A stretch of 5,918 nt of DNA from Chloroflexota bacterium (lineage in GTDB: Bacteria; Chloroflexota; Dehalococcoidia; GIF9; UBA5620): positions 1-5,918 of the forward strand of contig JAPLHH010000257.1 of assembly GCA_026389735.1 (NCBI GenBank). Direction: 5' to 3'. This document shows, in pieces, positions 1-5,400 of this stretch (the first letter of the stretch is position 1; each line of letters starts with the position of its first letter). The position numbers and the translations under genes were made by a program. The notes under the pieces were generated by a model. The model did not search any database and had not been told where the DNA came from. It worked only from the letters and a program-made list of their open reading frames with translations.

Positions 1-150
1 TCGGCTGGTGCTAATTTAACAATTGCATTATCTGGATTTGGTGTAAGTGCGACTACTGGAAATTTATCATATTCATCAGCGGGTGGGGATATATTTCTCG
101 CGCTTGATGGGAAGTCAATATCCTCATTCCAAGGAAATTTAGGATACTTA
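1..150 (+). repeat. protein-level tandem repeat, 75-base period
   Basis: Bases 1-75 and 76-150 encode two adjacent 25-residue units that align without gaps. Eleven positions are identical (shared pattern SAG, then AL-G, then S, then GNL-Y) and several more are conservative (N/D, L/I, I/L, V/I). The DNA has diverged, with GGAAATTTA at 58-66 and 133-141 the main shared stretch, so this is an old repeat kept at the protein level. Residues 51-56 look like the start of a third, degenerate copy. More copies probably lie upstream, outside the window. Confidence 0.65.
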
Positions 151-462
151 TTCTCGGGACAATCATTACTTGGTGGTGGTGATGATGCAGGACAATGGAA
201 GAAGGAAAAGTCAAAAAAGAAGAAGATACTTCTTAATGAATCTTCTGTAAGAAAACAAAGCATAATTGATGCCTATGAAGGATTGCTTGAGCCAAGAACT
301 CAAGAAGTTATTTCTGAAAAAGCGCAGGAAATAATAAAATCTTATTCATTTGATACAATAGAGCAAGATTTAAGCAAGGTTCGTGAGTTAATGTCTTTAT
401 GGCAGGCCGAACTAGATGCCAGAGAGCAGGATGACGAAGAAGCAATTTTAATGTTAATGTGA
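1..462 (+). CDS. phage structural-module protein, 3' part (beta-repeat region plus helical acidic tail)
   Basis: The frame is open from base 1 to the TGA at 460-462, giving the last 153 residues of a protein whose start lies outside the window. Residues 1-50 are two diverged copies of a 25-residue Ser/Gly-rich repeat of beta character, with the start of a third copy after them. A Gly stretch (57-59) and a Lys-rich linker (about 65-75, KKEKSKKKK) follow. The rest, from about residue 82, looks helical and ends in an acidic cluster (DDEE) and a Leu/Met tail. From memory, phage proteins near the portal often combine short 'GVSATGxVG'-type repeats with a helical tail ending in DDEE plus hydrophobic residues, so a virion or head role is plausible, but the function is unknown. 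The gene is AT-rich and uses ATA, AGA and TTA freely, unlike the capsid gene, which suggests modest expression. It ends 7 bases before the next start. Confidence 0.75.
   Translation, partial: SAGANLTIALSGFGVSATTGNLSYSSAGGDIFLALDGKSISSFQGNLGYLFSGQSLLGGGDDAGQWKKEKSKKKKILLNESSVRKQSIIDAYEGLLEPRTQEVISEKAQEIIKSYSFDTIEQDLSKVRELMSLWQAELDAREQDDEEAILMLM
213..219 (+). promoter_or_regulatory. possible -1 ribosomal frameshift heptamer A AAA AAG
   Basis: The heptamer sits in the correct zero-frame register: TCA, AAA, AAG at 211-219. It is the same slippery sequence used in E. coli dnaX. An SD-like AAGGA lies at 202-206, and 221-227 can pair perfectly with 240-246 (AGAAGAT with ATCTTCT). A shift to -1 would add five residues (EEDTS) and stop at TAA 234-236, releasing the beta-repeat part without its helical tail. 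The stem is short, A/T-rich and starts only two bases after the heptamer, and a Lys-rich stretch can produce this sequence by chance, so the call is tentative. Confidence 0.25.
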
Positions 463-469
463 GGGAATA

Positions 470-757
470 ATGGCTAGATATAGGTACGTTCAGCAACCAG
501 ATGGATCATTGATTGAAGTTGGAAGTGATTACAGGGAAGCTCCTGCGGCTGGTTATTATATACAAGCAGACTTACAACCATATCAAAGCATGGCAACAGG
601 TGAGATGATTGAAGGTCGCCGTCAGCACCGTGAAATGCTTAAGCGTACGAATTGCATTGAGATTGGCAATGAGAAACAAACGGTTCAGGAAAGGAAGCCA
701 GACCCTCGCCTGAAAGAGCAATTAGCAAGGCTGGTATATGAGAAGTTACGTTATTAG
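470..757 (+). CDS. small conserved-type phage head-module protein of unknown function
   Basis: A complete 95-residue soluble protein with no signal peptide or membrane segment. The N-terminus reads PDGSLIEV (10-17). The core around residues 31-68 has the pattern ADLQPYQSMATGE, then GRRQHREMLKR, then CIEIGNE. This resembles a family of short phage proteins I recall lying between portal and scaffold genes (PYxS, TGExI, RxxHRExL, xEIGNE), for which I know no established function. The C-terminus (75-95) is charged and helical. There is a single Cys, so it is not a zinc ribbon. The start follows a GAGGG motif at 461-465 at shorter spacing than the downstream genes use. The stop codon TAG is built into the next gene's ribosome site. 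A minor head or head-assembly protein is the best guess from context. Confidence 0.75.
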   Translation: MARYRYVQQPDGSLIEVGSDYREAPAAGYYIQADLQPYQSMATGEMIEGRRQHREMLKRTNCIEIGNEKQTVQERKPDPRLKEQLARLVYEKLRY

Positions 758-760
758 GAG
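756..760 (+). promoter_or_regulatory. ribosome binding site fused to the upstream stop codon
   Basis: AGGAG lies six bases before the ATG at 767. The TAG stop of the preceding gene (755-757) supplies its first two bases, so termination of one gene places the ribosome on the next gene's initiation site. Confidence 0.75.
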
Positions 761-766
761 AAATAT

Positions 767-1141
767 ATGGCTTTAGCACGCGAAATCATGCAAGGCGGCC
801 TTTCGGCTGGTACTGCAAAAGCAATTGGTGGTGGCTACGTTACTGTTGCTGCCGCTGGATCTGTAATCGGTGATGCAACTCCAGTTACAGCATCTATGTG
901 TATTGTTACTGGGGCGAACGCAACCACGGGTGTATCTATTGGCGGTGAAGTCGGTGATGAAGTATGGCTGTTCAATAACTCCGGCTCTACCCTGAAAGTA
1001 TGGCCTGAATCTGCCGCTGCTATTTCGGTTGCTGGTACAGGACTGGGTACTGCCGCCGCCGCGTTTAGTCAACTGACTTACAAGGCAACAATCTACAAGA
1101 AGGTATCCACAACCCAATGGCTGGCTGTTACTAGCGCATAA
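767..1141 (+). CDS. small Ala/Gly/Thr-rich virion protein, candidate head decoration protein
   Basis: A complete 124-residue protein rich in Ala, Gly, Thr and Val, with the alternating composition of an all-beta fold and no transmembrane helix or signal peptide. The most distinctive segment is GDEVWLFNNSGSTLKVWP (63-80), followed by Ala/Gly-rich GTGLGTAAAAF (90-100) and a closing strand with W118. I recall similar small proteins in phage head modules next to scaffold and coat genes, usually without a tested function. Leu codons after the third codon are all CTG, and the frame has no further TTA, no CTA and no TCA, like the capsid gene. This suggests an abundant structural protein. A decoration or cement role is inferred from composition, codon use and position; a minor neck or fibre component is an alternative. 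AGGAG six bases upstream supports the start. Confidence 0.75.
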   Translation: MALAREIMQGGLSAGTAKAIGGGYVTVAAAGSVIGDATPVTASMCIVTGANATTGVSIGGEVGDEVWLFNNSGSTLKVWPESAAAISVAGTGLGTAAAAFSQLTYKATIYKKVSTTQWLAVTSA

Positions 1142-1142
1142 T

Positions 1143-1148
1143 TAGGAG
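1143..1148 (+). promoter_or_regulatory. ribosome binding site of the scaffold gene
   Basis: TAGGAG lies six bases before the ATG at 1155 and one base after the TAA stop of the previous gene (1139-1141). It decides the start, since no other in-frame ATG or GTG nearby has such a site. Confidence 0.7.
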
Positions 1149-1154
1149 TATCAA

Positions 1155-2192
1155 ATGGAAGAGCAAGTCGAATCGCCGAATACTTTGCGTGATGCACTTG
1201 AAGCCAGTTTTGATTTGGCAGAAGAAGGTAAGCTTGAGGCAGTAGTTGAGCATGTACCTTCTGAACCTGTTGACAGGATTCGTGACGAAGCAGGGAAGTT
1301 CGCAAAAGAAGCACCTACTAATCCGAGTCCTGTCGCAACGACTCATGACGTTCCTGAAGTCCCCGCTGAAGGCTTGCAGCGTCCTACAACGTGGAAGAAG
1401 GAATACCTCCCACTATGGGATAAGATGCAAGCCGGTGAAGTTCTTACTCCAGAAGAGTCGCGCAAGATTCTTCAATACTCAAATCAGCGTGAAACTGAAT
1501 ATAAGACTGGTGTAAGCACATATAAGACAGAGGCTGAAAATGCACGTGTATTACAGGAAGCAATCTCACCTTTTATGGAAGATTTGCAAGCTAATGGCAT
1601 ACACCCTGCTGCTTGGATCAATAATCTGGGTAGAGCGCATCAGGTTATGGTTAAAGGAAGTCCACAGCAAAAGTTAGATACATTTGTTAAGTTGTCGCAA
1701 GATTATGGTGTAGACCTTTCTCCATTACTGGGTGGTCAGCAACCAGATCAGCAATACATACAGCAAAGTCAAGCGTATAATGATTTGCAAGCAAAGATTG
1801 ACAATCAATCAAAATGGATTGAAAATGAGAAGAATTCTCGTTTGCAGTCGCAAATTGATGTAGTAAAGAATGATGCGGAGAAGTTCCCGCATTTTGAGGC
1901 AGTTCGTGGCACGATGGCTCAACTACTTGAGTCTGGTTTAGCCCCTACCCTTGAAACGGCTTATGCAAAAGCTGTGAGAATGCAGGATGATGTTTGGACG
2001 GTTGAGCAACAACGACTTGTTGACGCCGCCAAAGCAGAAGCCGTGAAATCACAACATGTTGCAAAAGCTAAAGCCGCAAGTGTTTCGCTGAAGTCTGCTA
2101 CCCCAAGCGGCATTGCAAGCACAAGCGACAAAAAGGACAGACGGTCAGCATTGGAGTCGGCTTTCGATTTACACGCTGATGGTCGGGTTTAA
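1155..2192 (+). CDS. phage head scaffolding protein
   Basis: A 345-residue, highly charged, mostly helical protein directly upstream of the major capsid gene, the usual place for a scaffold that guides coat assembly and leaves the procapsid. Segments in order: an N-terminal motif LRDALEASFDL (11-21); RDEAGKFAKE (43-52), a short element I recall from scaffolds of this type; a Pro-rich acidic linker (53-78); a core running from WKKEYLPLW (80-88) through QREtEYkTG to AHQVMVKG and QDYGVDL (182-188); a Gln-rich stretch (195-208); a coiled-coil-like region (210-245); FEAVRGTMAQLLESG (247-261) with AYAKAV (269-274); an Ala/Lys-rich helix (290-312); and a C-terminal motif SALESAFDL (331-339) echoing the N-terminal one. 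No protease signature is visible, and the coat has no obvious N-terminal delta domain, which fits a separate scaffold. The assignment rests on motifs, composition and position. Confidence 0.85.
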   Translation: MEEQVESPNTLRDALEASFDLAEEGKLEAVVEHVPSEPVDRIRDEAGKFAKEAPTNPSPVATTHDVPEVPAEGLQRPTTWKKEYLPLWDKMQAGEVLTPEESRKILQYSNQRETEYKTGVSTYKTEAENARVLQEAISPFMEDLQANGIHPAAWINNLGRAHQVMVKGSPQQKLDTFVKLSQDYGVDLSPLLGGQQPDQQYIQQSQAYNDLQAKIDNQSKWIENEKNSRLQSQIDVVKNDAEKFPHFEAVRGTMAQLLESGLAPTLETAYAKAVRMQDDVWTVEQQRLVDAAKAEAVKSQHVAKAKAASVSLKSATPSGIASTSDKKDRRSALESAFDLHADGRV

Positions 2193-2200
2193 TTAGACTC

Positions 2201-2206
2201 TAGGAG
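2201..2206 (+). promoter_or_regulatory. ribosome binding site of the major capsid gene
   Basis: TAGGAG lies six bases before the ATG at 2213, in a short A/T-rich leader that begins right after the scaffold stop (2190-2192). The strong site and open leader fit high translation of the coat protein. Confidence 0.75.
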
Positions 2207-2212
2207 ATTATT

Positions 2213-3205
2213 ATGGCTTTTGCCAATTCGTCCATTACGGACATCATTGCAACAACCATCCAGAACCGTTCCGGTACTCTGGCTGACAACTTGACGAACA
2301 ACAATGCTCTGCTGAAGAAGCTGAAAGAGCGTGGTAATGTTCGTCCTTTTAGTGGCGGTAACGTGATTCTTGAAGAAATCATGTACAACGACACTACAAC
2401 CAACAACGCTAACAGCTACTCTGGATATGAACTGATTAACATCAGCCCAGATAGCCCAATTAGCGCGGCTCAGTTCTCCATCACTCAATACGCTGATGCG
2501 GTTACCATGTCCGGTCTGGAAATGCTCCAGAACTCCGGTAAGGAAGCCATCATCGACCTGCTGGATGGTCGCATGAATGTGTCGGAAGCTCGCCTGCTGA
2601 ACCGTATTGCTAGTGACATCTATCTTGATGGCACTGGTAACGGTGGTAAGAACATTACTGGTCTGGCCGCTGCTGTTGCAGACACCCCAACAAACACCTA
2701 CGGCGGTATTGACCGTTCGACATGGAACTTCTGGAAGAACGTAAGTTACTCCGGTGTTACCAATGGTGGTGCTGCTGTATCTGCTGCTAATATCCAAGCC
2801 TACATGACGGCTCTGTCTATCCAGTTGGTTCGGGGTAACGACAAGGCTGACCTGATTGTAGCTGACAACAACTACTACAGCCTGTATGTGAACTCCCTGC
2901 AAGCCATTCAGCGTATCGCTTCTGCTGATGAAGGTGCTGCTGGTTTCGCCTCCCTGAAGTTCTATGGTGGCGGTACATCTGCTGATGTGGTTCTGGACGG
3001 CGGTATTGGTGGCAATGCAACTGCAAACCACATGTGGTTCTTGAACACCAAGTACATCTTCCTGCGCCCACACAAGGATCGTAACTTTGTTCCTATCGGT
3101 GGTGAGCGTCAAGCAATCAACCAAGACGCCATTGTTAAGCTCATTGGCTGGGCAGGTAATCTGACCAGTTCTGGGCCTCAGTTCAACGGCGTACTCAAGG
3201 CTTAA
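2213..3205 (+). CDS. major capsid protein (HK97-fold type)
   Basis: The 330-residue product forms the icosahedral shell around the genome. It matches a phage coat family that I recognise by several conserved blocks: NSSITDIIATTIQNR at the N-terminus (5-19); GGNVILEE (48-55); SGYELI (70-75), in a likely E-loop; the spine-like helix IDLLDGRMNVSEARLLNRIASD (114-135); GTGNGGKNITGL (140-151); YGGIDRST (163-170); DLIVADNNYY (213-222); DVVLDGGIGG (258-267); LNTKYIFLRPHKDRNF (277-292); and WAGNLTSSGPQFNG (313-326). Length and block order look complete. No delta domain or cleavage signal is evident, in keeping with the separate scaffold upstream. Codon use is strongly biased: among more than two dozen Leu codons none is TTA or CTA, no Ser codon is TCA, and CTG and CGT dominate, as expected for the most abundant virion protein. 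The HK97 fold is inferred from the family. Confidence 0.95.
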   Translation: MAFANSSITDIIATTIQNRSGTLADNLTNNNALLKKLKERGNVRPFSGGNVILEEIMYNDTTTNNANSYSGYELINISPDSPISAAQFSITQYADAVTMSGLEMLQNSGKEAIIDLLDGRMNVSEARLLNRIASDIYLDGTGNGGKNITGLAAAVADTPTNTYGGIDRSTWNFWKNVSYSGVTNGGAAVSAANIQAYMTALSIQLVRGNDKADLIVADNNYYSLYVNSLQAIQRIASADEGAAGFASLKFYGGGTSADVVLDGGIGGNATANHMWFLNTKYIFLRPHKDRNFVPIGGERQAINQDAIVKLIGWAGNLTSSGPQFNGVLKA

Positions 3206-3209
3206 GGAG
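3203..3209 (+). promoter_or_regulatory. TAAGGAG ribosome binding site made from the capsid stop codon
   Basis: The TAA stop of the capsid gene (3203-3205) is the first part of a perfect TAAGGAG Shine-Dalgarno sequence, six bases before the ATG at 3216. It links production of this protein to that of the coat. Confidence 0.8.
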
Positions 3210-3215
3210 AAAAAC

Positions 3216-3725
3216 ATGGCATATACCATTCAAACGCCTCTGGCTGGGCTTCAGCCAATCGCAGTAACAAACACTACTGCCTCTAGTCCTCTTGGTTATC
3301 GTGTAACAGCGGTTGATCCTACATACGGTCAAGGTGAATTCGTTTACCTGCTGGGTGTGGCATCTACTGCTATTGGTTCCATCGTAACCTGGAACGGCAA
3401 CTCTACTGGTACTCCAACATTCCAGACTGCTCTTACATCTAATACTGCTGGTCAGGCTCGCCCGATTGCAGTTGCAATGTCTGCAAATCTGGGTGGTTCT
3501 TACGGTTGGTATCAGGTTGTTGGTAATGCAGTTGCTGGTACTAACGGCACTCTTGCCGCTGGCCCTGCTGCTGTATATCTGGCCGCTGCTGGTGTTCTTA
3601 CATCAACTCAAGCTGCTGGCACGCAAGTTCTTGGTGCTATCAACGTAACGGCTACTGGCACTCCAGCGGCTAACTTGGCGGTTGTTGAGATTAACAACCC
3701 TCATGCACAAGGTCAGATTGTTTAA
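3216..3725 (+). CDS. capsid-associated protein, candidate decoration/stabilisation protein
   Basis: A complete 169-residue, Ala/Gly/Thr/Val-rich, probably all-beta protein translated straight after the coat through a shared stop/ribosome site. Motifs in order: LGYRVTAVDPTYGQGEFVYLLGVAST (26-51, in which the GxGEFxYLxGV core is typical of phage proteins I recall just downstream of this coat type); PIAVAMSAN (83-91); YGWYQVVGNAV (96-106); a repeated Ala/Gly segment (112-142); and a polar tail NPHAQGQIV. There is no signal peptide or membrane helix. The gene sits between the coat and a terminator, so it would be transcribed as highly as the coat, which suits a decoration protein present in many copies. 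That role is inferred; a minor coat component is also possible. Its codon use is favourable but less strict than the coat's (TCA occurs). Confidence 0.8.
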   Translation: MAYTIQTPLAGLQPIAVTNTTASSPLGYRVTAVDPTYGQGEFVYLLGVASTAIGSIVTWNGNSTGTPTFQTALTSNTAGQARPIAVAMSANLGGSYGWYQVVGNAVAGTNGTLAAGPAAVYLAAAGVLTSTQAAGTQVLGAINVTATGTPAANLAVVEINNPHAQGQIV

Positions 3726-3747
3726 TTGATCTTGTAGTATGATAGAG

Positions 3748-3774
3748 GGGTGGCAGAAATGTCACCCTTTTTTT
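3748..3774 (+). terminator. rho-independent terminator after the capsid/decoration genes
   Basis: GGGTGGCA (3748-3755) pairs with TGTCACCC (3760-3767) around a GAAA tetraloop, eight pairs with one G-T wobble, followed by seven T bases (3768-3774). It begins 22 bases after the stop of the preceding gene and lies in the only gap in the window longer than about 25 bases. The reverse strand lacks a good T-tract, so it acts on + strand transcription. Downstream genes point the same way and must rely on read-through, antitermination or a promoter I cannot identify. Confidence 0.88.
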
Positions 3775-3794
3775 ATTTATAACCTCTAACTACT

Positions 3795-3799
3795 TGGAG
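3795..3799 (+). promoter_or_regulatory. ribosome binding site of the 222-residue gene
   Basis: TGGAG lies six bases before the ATG at 3806. It is weaker than the TAGGAG/TAAGGAG sites of the coat-region genes, matching an expected drop in expression after the terminator. Confidence 0.6.
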
Positions 3800-3805
3800 A
3801 ATTAA

Positions 3806-4474
3806 ATGGCTATTGAATCAGATGTTCGTGACTCAGACTCACGATTGGCAGTAAAATTTCACAGCAAGCCCATTAAGAATGAGTTTGCAAGCGCACAAGA
3901 AGGCCGTCCAATTTTCGTAGATCGCGACATGATTACGATTTATGTGCCTGGCGACAACACGTTGACGGTTGATGCAGAGGTGCGGGATGACCACAAGGCT
4001 CGATTCCCGCTACAATGGGCGCACTATCAGAATAAACATGGAGATGACCCACGCAACATCGGCACTCCAATTTCAGAATGGCCGTTGGTAACTCAGGCAG
4101 TTGCTGAAGAACTTAGGGCAATGAAGTTCTACACGGTTGAGTCAATTGCATCTGCATCTGATGCACAGATTAGCTCGATGGGAATGAAGGCTGGAATGAA
4201 CCCAATTGCTTTCCGTACCCGCGCTCAGAACTACCTTAAGGTTGCTTCTGATGAGTCTGTTTCTGCAAAACAGGAAGAAGAGTTGAAGACTTTGCGTGAA
4301 GAAAATGCTAAAATACAAGCATCTAGCGAAGCTATTAAACTCGAAACAGATGCTAAACTTGCAGTAATGCAGGCTCAAATGACGCAACTCCTTGCGACAG
4401 TAGGCCAAAATTCAGAGCCAAAGAAGCGCGGTAATCCGAATTTTGGTAAGAAACCTGAAGAAGATCAGGAATAA
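3806..4474 (+). CDS. head-module protein with coiled coil and basic tail, function unknown
   Basis: A complete 222-residue soluble protein. Residues 33-70 contain GRPIFVDRDMITIYVPGD and, later, KARFPLQW. This pattern (GxPI near D, then IxIxxPGD, then K-RFP) recurs in phage proteins I remember downstream of coat genes, usually listed as hypothetical or head-associated. GTPISEWP (86-93) and a helical region with FYTVESIASASDAQI and RTRAQNYL (108-144) follow; the latter resembles a small helix-hairpin-helix-like module in outline. Residues 151-198 form a heptad-rich coiled coil, and the C-terminus is Lys-rich (PKKRGNPNFGKK, 205-216) with an acidic end. A role in head completion, or as a multimeric structural or assembly factor, is inferred from its place between coat and adaptor. 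Membrane segments and enzymatic motifs are absent. Confidence 0.75.
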   Translation: MAIESDVRDSDSRLAVKFHSKPIKNEFASAQEGRPIFVDRDMITIYVPGDNTLTVDAEVRDDHKARFPLQWAHYQNKHGDDPRNIGTPISEWPLVTQAVAEELRAMKFYTVESIASASDAQISSMGMKAGMNPIAFRTRAQNYLKVASDESVSAKQEEELKTLREENAKIQASSEAIKLETDAKLAVMQAQMTQLLATVGQNSEPKKRGNPNFGKKPEEDQE

Positions 4475-4479
4475 CTAAG

Positions 4480-4485
4480 TAAGGA
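4480..4485 (+). promoter_or_regulatory. ribosome binding site of the adaptor gene
   Basis: TAAGGA lies in the 18-base gap before the ATG at 4493, with spacing equivalent to the other sites in this cluster. Confidence 0.6.
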
Positions 4486-4492
4486 ATAAATC

Positions 4493-5398
4493 ATGGCAAC
4501 AATGCTCTCCGTAGCGCAGGCAGTAGCGAATGAACTTGGACTTCCTCCGATAAATTCAGTCATTGGTAACACGAATCTTGATGTAATTCAGATTCTTGCA
4601 CTAATGAATGCCGCCGGTACTGAATTATGCATGGAGCATAATTGGAGAGCATTGGATAAGGAATTCCGCTTTACCACTAAATGGCATCAGTCTGTATGCT
4701 CTACTGTCACAGGCTCGGCAGTAGTTACAGGAATTGATACTACAGTATCACTTGCCGCTAATACTTACATGGCAACTGGTGCATCTATCCCCCAAGACAC
4801 ATACATTGTTACCGTGGATAGCCCAACCCAAGTAACCCTATCACAAGCTGCAACTGCAACATCATCTACAGATACGATTACATTTGGTCAGCAGAAATAT
4901 TCGCTTCCAAGCGACTATGATCGGATGGTTGATCGTACCCAATGGGATAAGAGTAAGCATTGGGAAATGCTTGGCCCTGAATCCCCGCAGCAATGGCAAT
5001 GGCTGAAGTCTGGTTATATTGCTACAGGCCCACGCCTTCGGTGGCGTATGCTTGGAGATACATTCCAAATATGGCCTATCATAAGTACTTCTGAATATCT
5101 TGGTTTTGAGTACATAAGCAATGGATGGGCAACATCTGCATTGGGAGTAAGTCAGTCATCATTTACGGCAGACACTGACACATTCATCTTTGTGCCACGC
5201 CTCCTTATCTTGTTTACCAAGAAGAAGTACTTTGAGATTAAGGGATTTAACTCTGCCCAGATTACAACTGACCTTGTGCGTTACATGAATATAGCAAAGG
5301 CAGAGGATGCGGGTGCTGCTCCATTGAGTTTTGCCGCCAAGCCATCACAAGTGCTTGTTGGGTGGGCTCATCTCCCTGACAGCGGATACGGCACTTAA
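4493..5398 (+). CDS. head-tail adaptor (connector / tail-tube-type neck) protein
   Basis: A complete 301-residue protein. The helical N-terminal half (AQAVANELGLP; MNAAGTELCMEHNW, 38-51) and the blocks YSLPSDYDRMVDRTQWD (136-152), GPESPQQWQWLKSG (161-174), GPRLRWR (179-185), FEYISNGW (205-212) and TADTDTFIF (225-233) fit a phage family I recall as adaptor, tail tubular A-like or connector proteins. These bind under the portal after packaging and form the surface for the tail. Residues 71-131 are a Thr/Ser/Val-rich beta segment (GSAVVTGI, then GASIP, then VTLSQAATA) that interrupts the helical part and looks like an inserted Ig-like or small beta module. Position after the coat and head genes supports a neck role. 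The exact equivalence to P22 gp4 or T7 gp11 is not proven here. Its stop codon overlaps the next start. Confidence 0.75.
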   Translation: MATMLSVAQAVANELGLPPINSVIGNTNLDVIQILALMNAAGTELCMEHNWRALDKEFRFTTKWHQSVCSTVTGSAVVTGIDTTVSLAANTYMATGASIPQDTYIVTVDSPTQVTLSQAATATSSTDTITFGQQKYSLPSDYDRMVDRTQWDKSKHWEMLGPESPQQWQWLKSGYIATGPRLRWRMLGDTFQIWPIISTSEYLGFEYISNGWATSALGVSQSSFTADTDTFIFVPRLLILFTKKKYFEIKGFNSAQITTDLVRYMNIAKAEDAGAAPLSFAAKPSQVLVGWAHLPDSGYGT

Positions 5399-5400
5399 TG
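5396..5400 (+). promoter_or_regulatory. TAATG stop/start overlap
   Basis: The adaptor's TAA (5396-5398) shares its last A with the ATG (5398-5400) of the next gene. The upstream bases offer only a weak GCGGA (5382-5386, 11 bases away), so initiation probably depends on ribosomes that have just finished the adaptor. This is the only gene start here without a clear Shine-Dalgarno sequence. Confidence 0.6.

Noticed and set aside
773..1117. A 114-codon open frame on the - strand over the 124-residue gene
   Set aside because: Same cause: in-register shadow of a codon-biased gene. It has no ribosome site or recognisable protein pattern.
1246..1515. An 89-codon + strand frame inside the scaffold gene
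   Set aside because: Out-of-frame shadow with basic, random-looking composition; the scaffold frame has clear motifs through the same bases.
2190..2207. TAATTAGACTCTAGGAGA before the capsid gene resembles parts of a T7-class promoter
   Set aside because: Four central bases are missing relative to T7, so spacing would be wrong, and the bases are explained by the scaffold stop plus the capsid ribosome site. The other gene gaps show no matching element.
2189..3229. A 346-codon open frame on the - strand covering the whole capsid gene
   Set aside because: It is in exact codon register with the capsid gene and is open only because that gene lacks TTA, CTA and TCA codons. Its product is Thr/Val/Ser/Cys-rich without recognisable motifs, and the capsid frame is certain.
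3466..3648. A nested + strand frame encoding a 60-residue, very Leu-rich, holin-like hydrophobic peptide
   Set aside because: It is the +1 reading of an Ala/Gly/Val-rich stretch (GCT GCT read as CTG CTG), which automatically yields Leu and Trp. There is no Shine-Dalgarno sequence before its ATG.
3738..3743. TATGAT as a -10 box before the terminator
   Set aside because: No acceptable -35 box lies 16-18 bases upstream, and transcription would start at the terminator hairpin itself.
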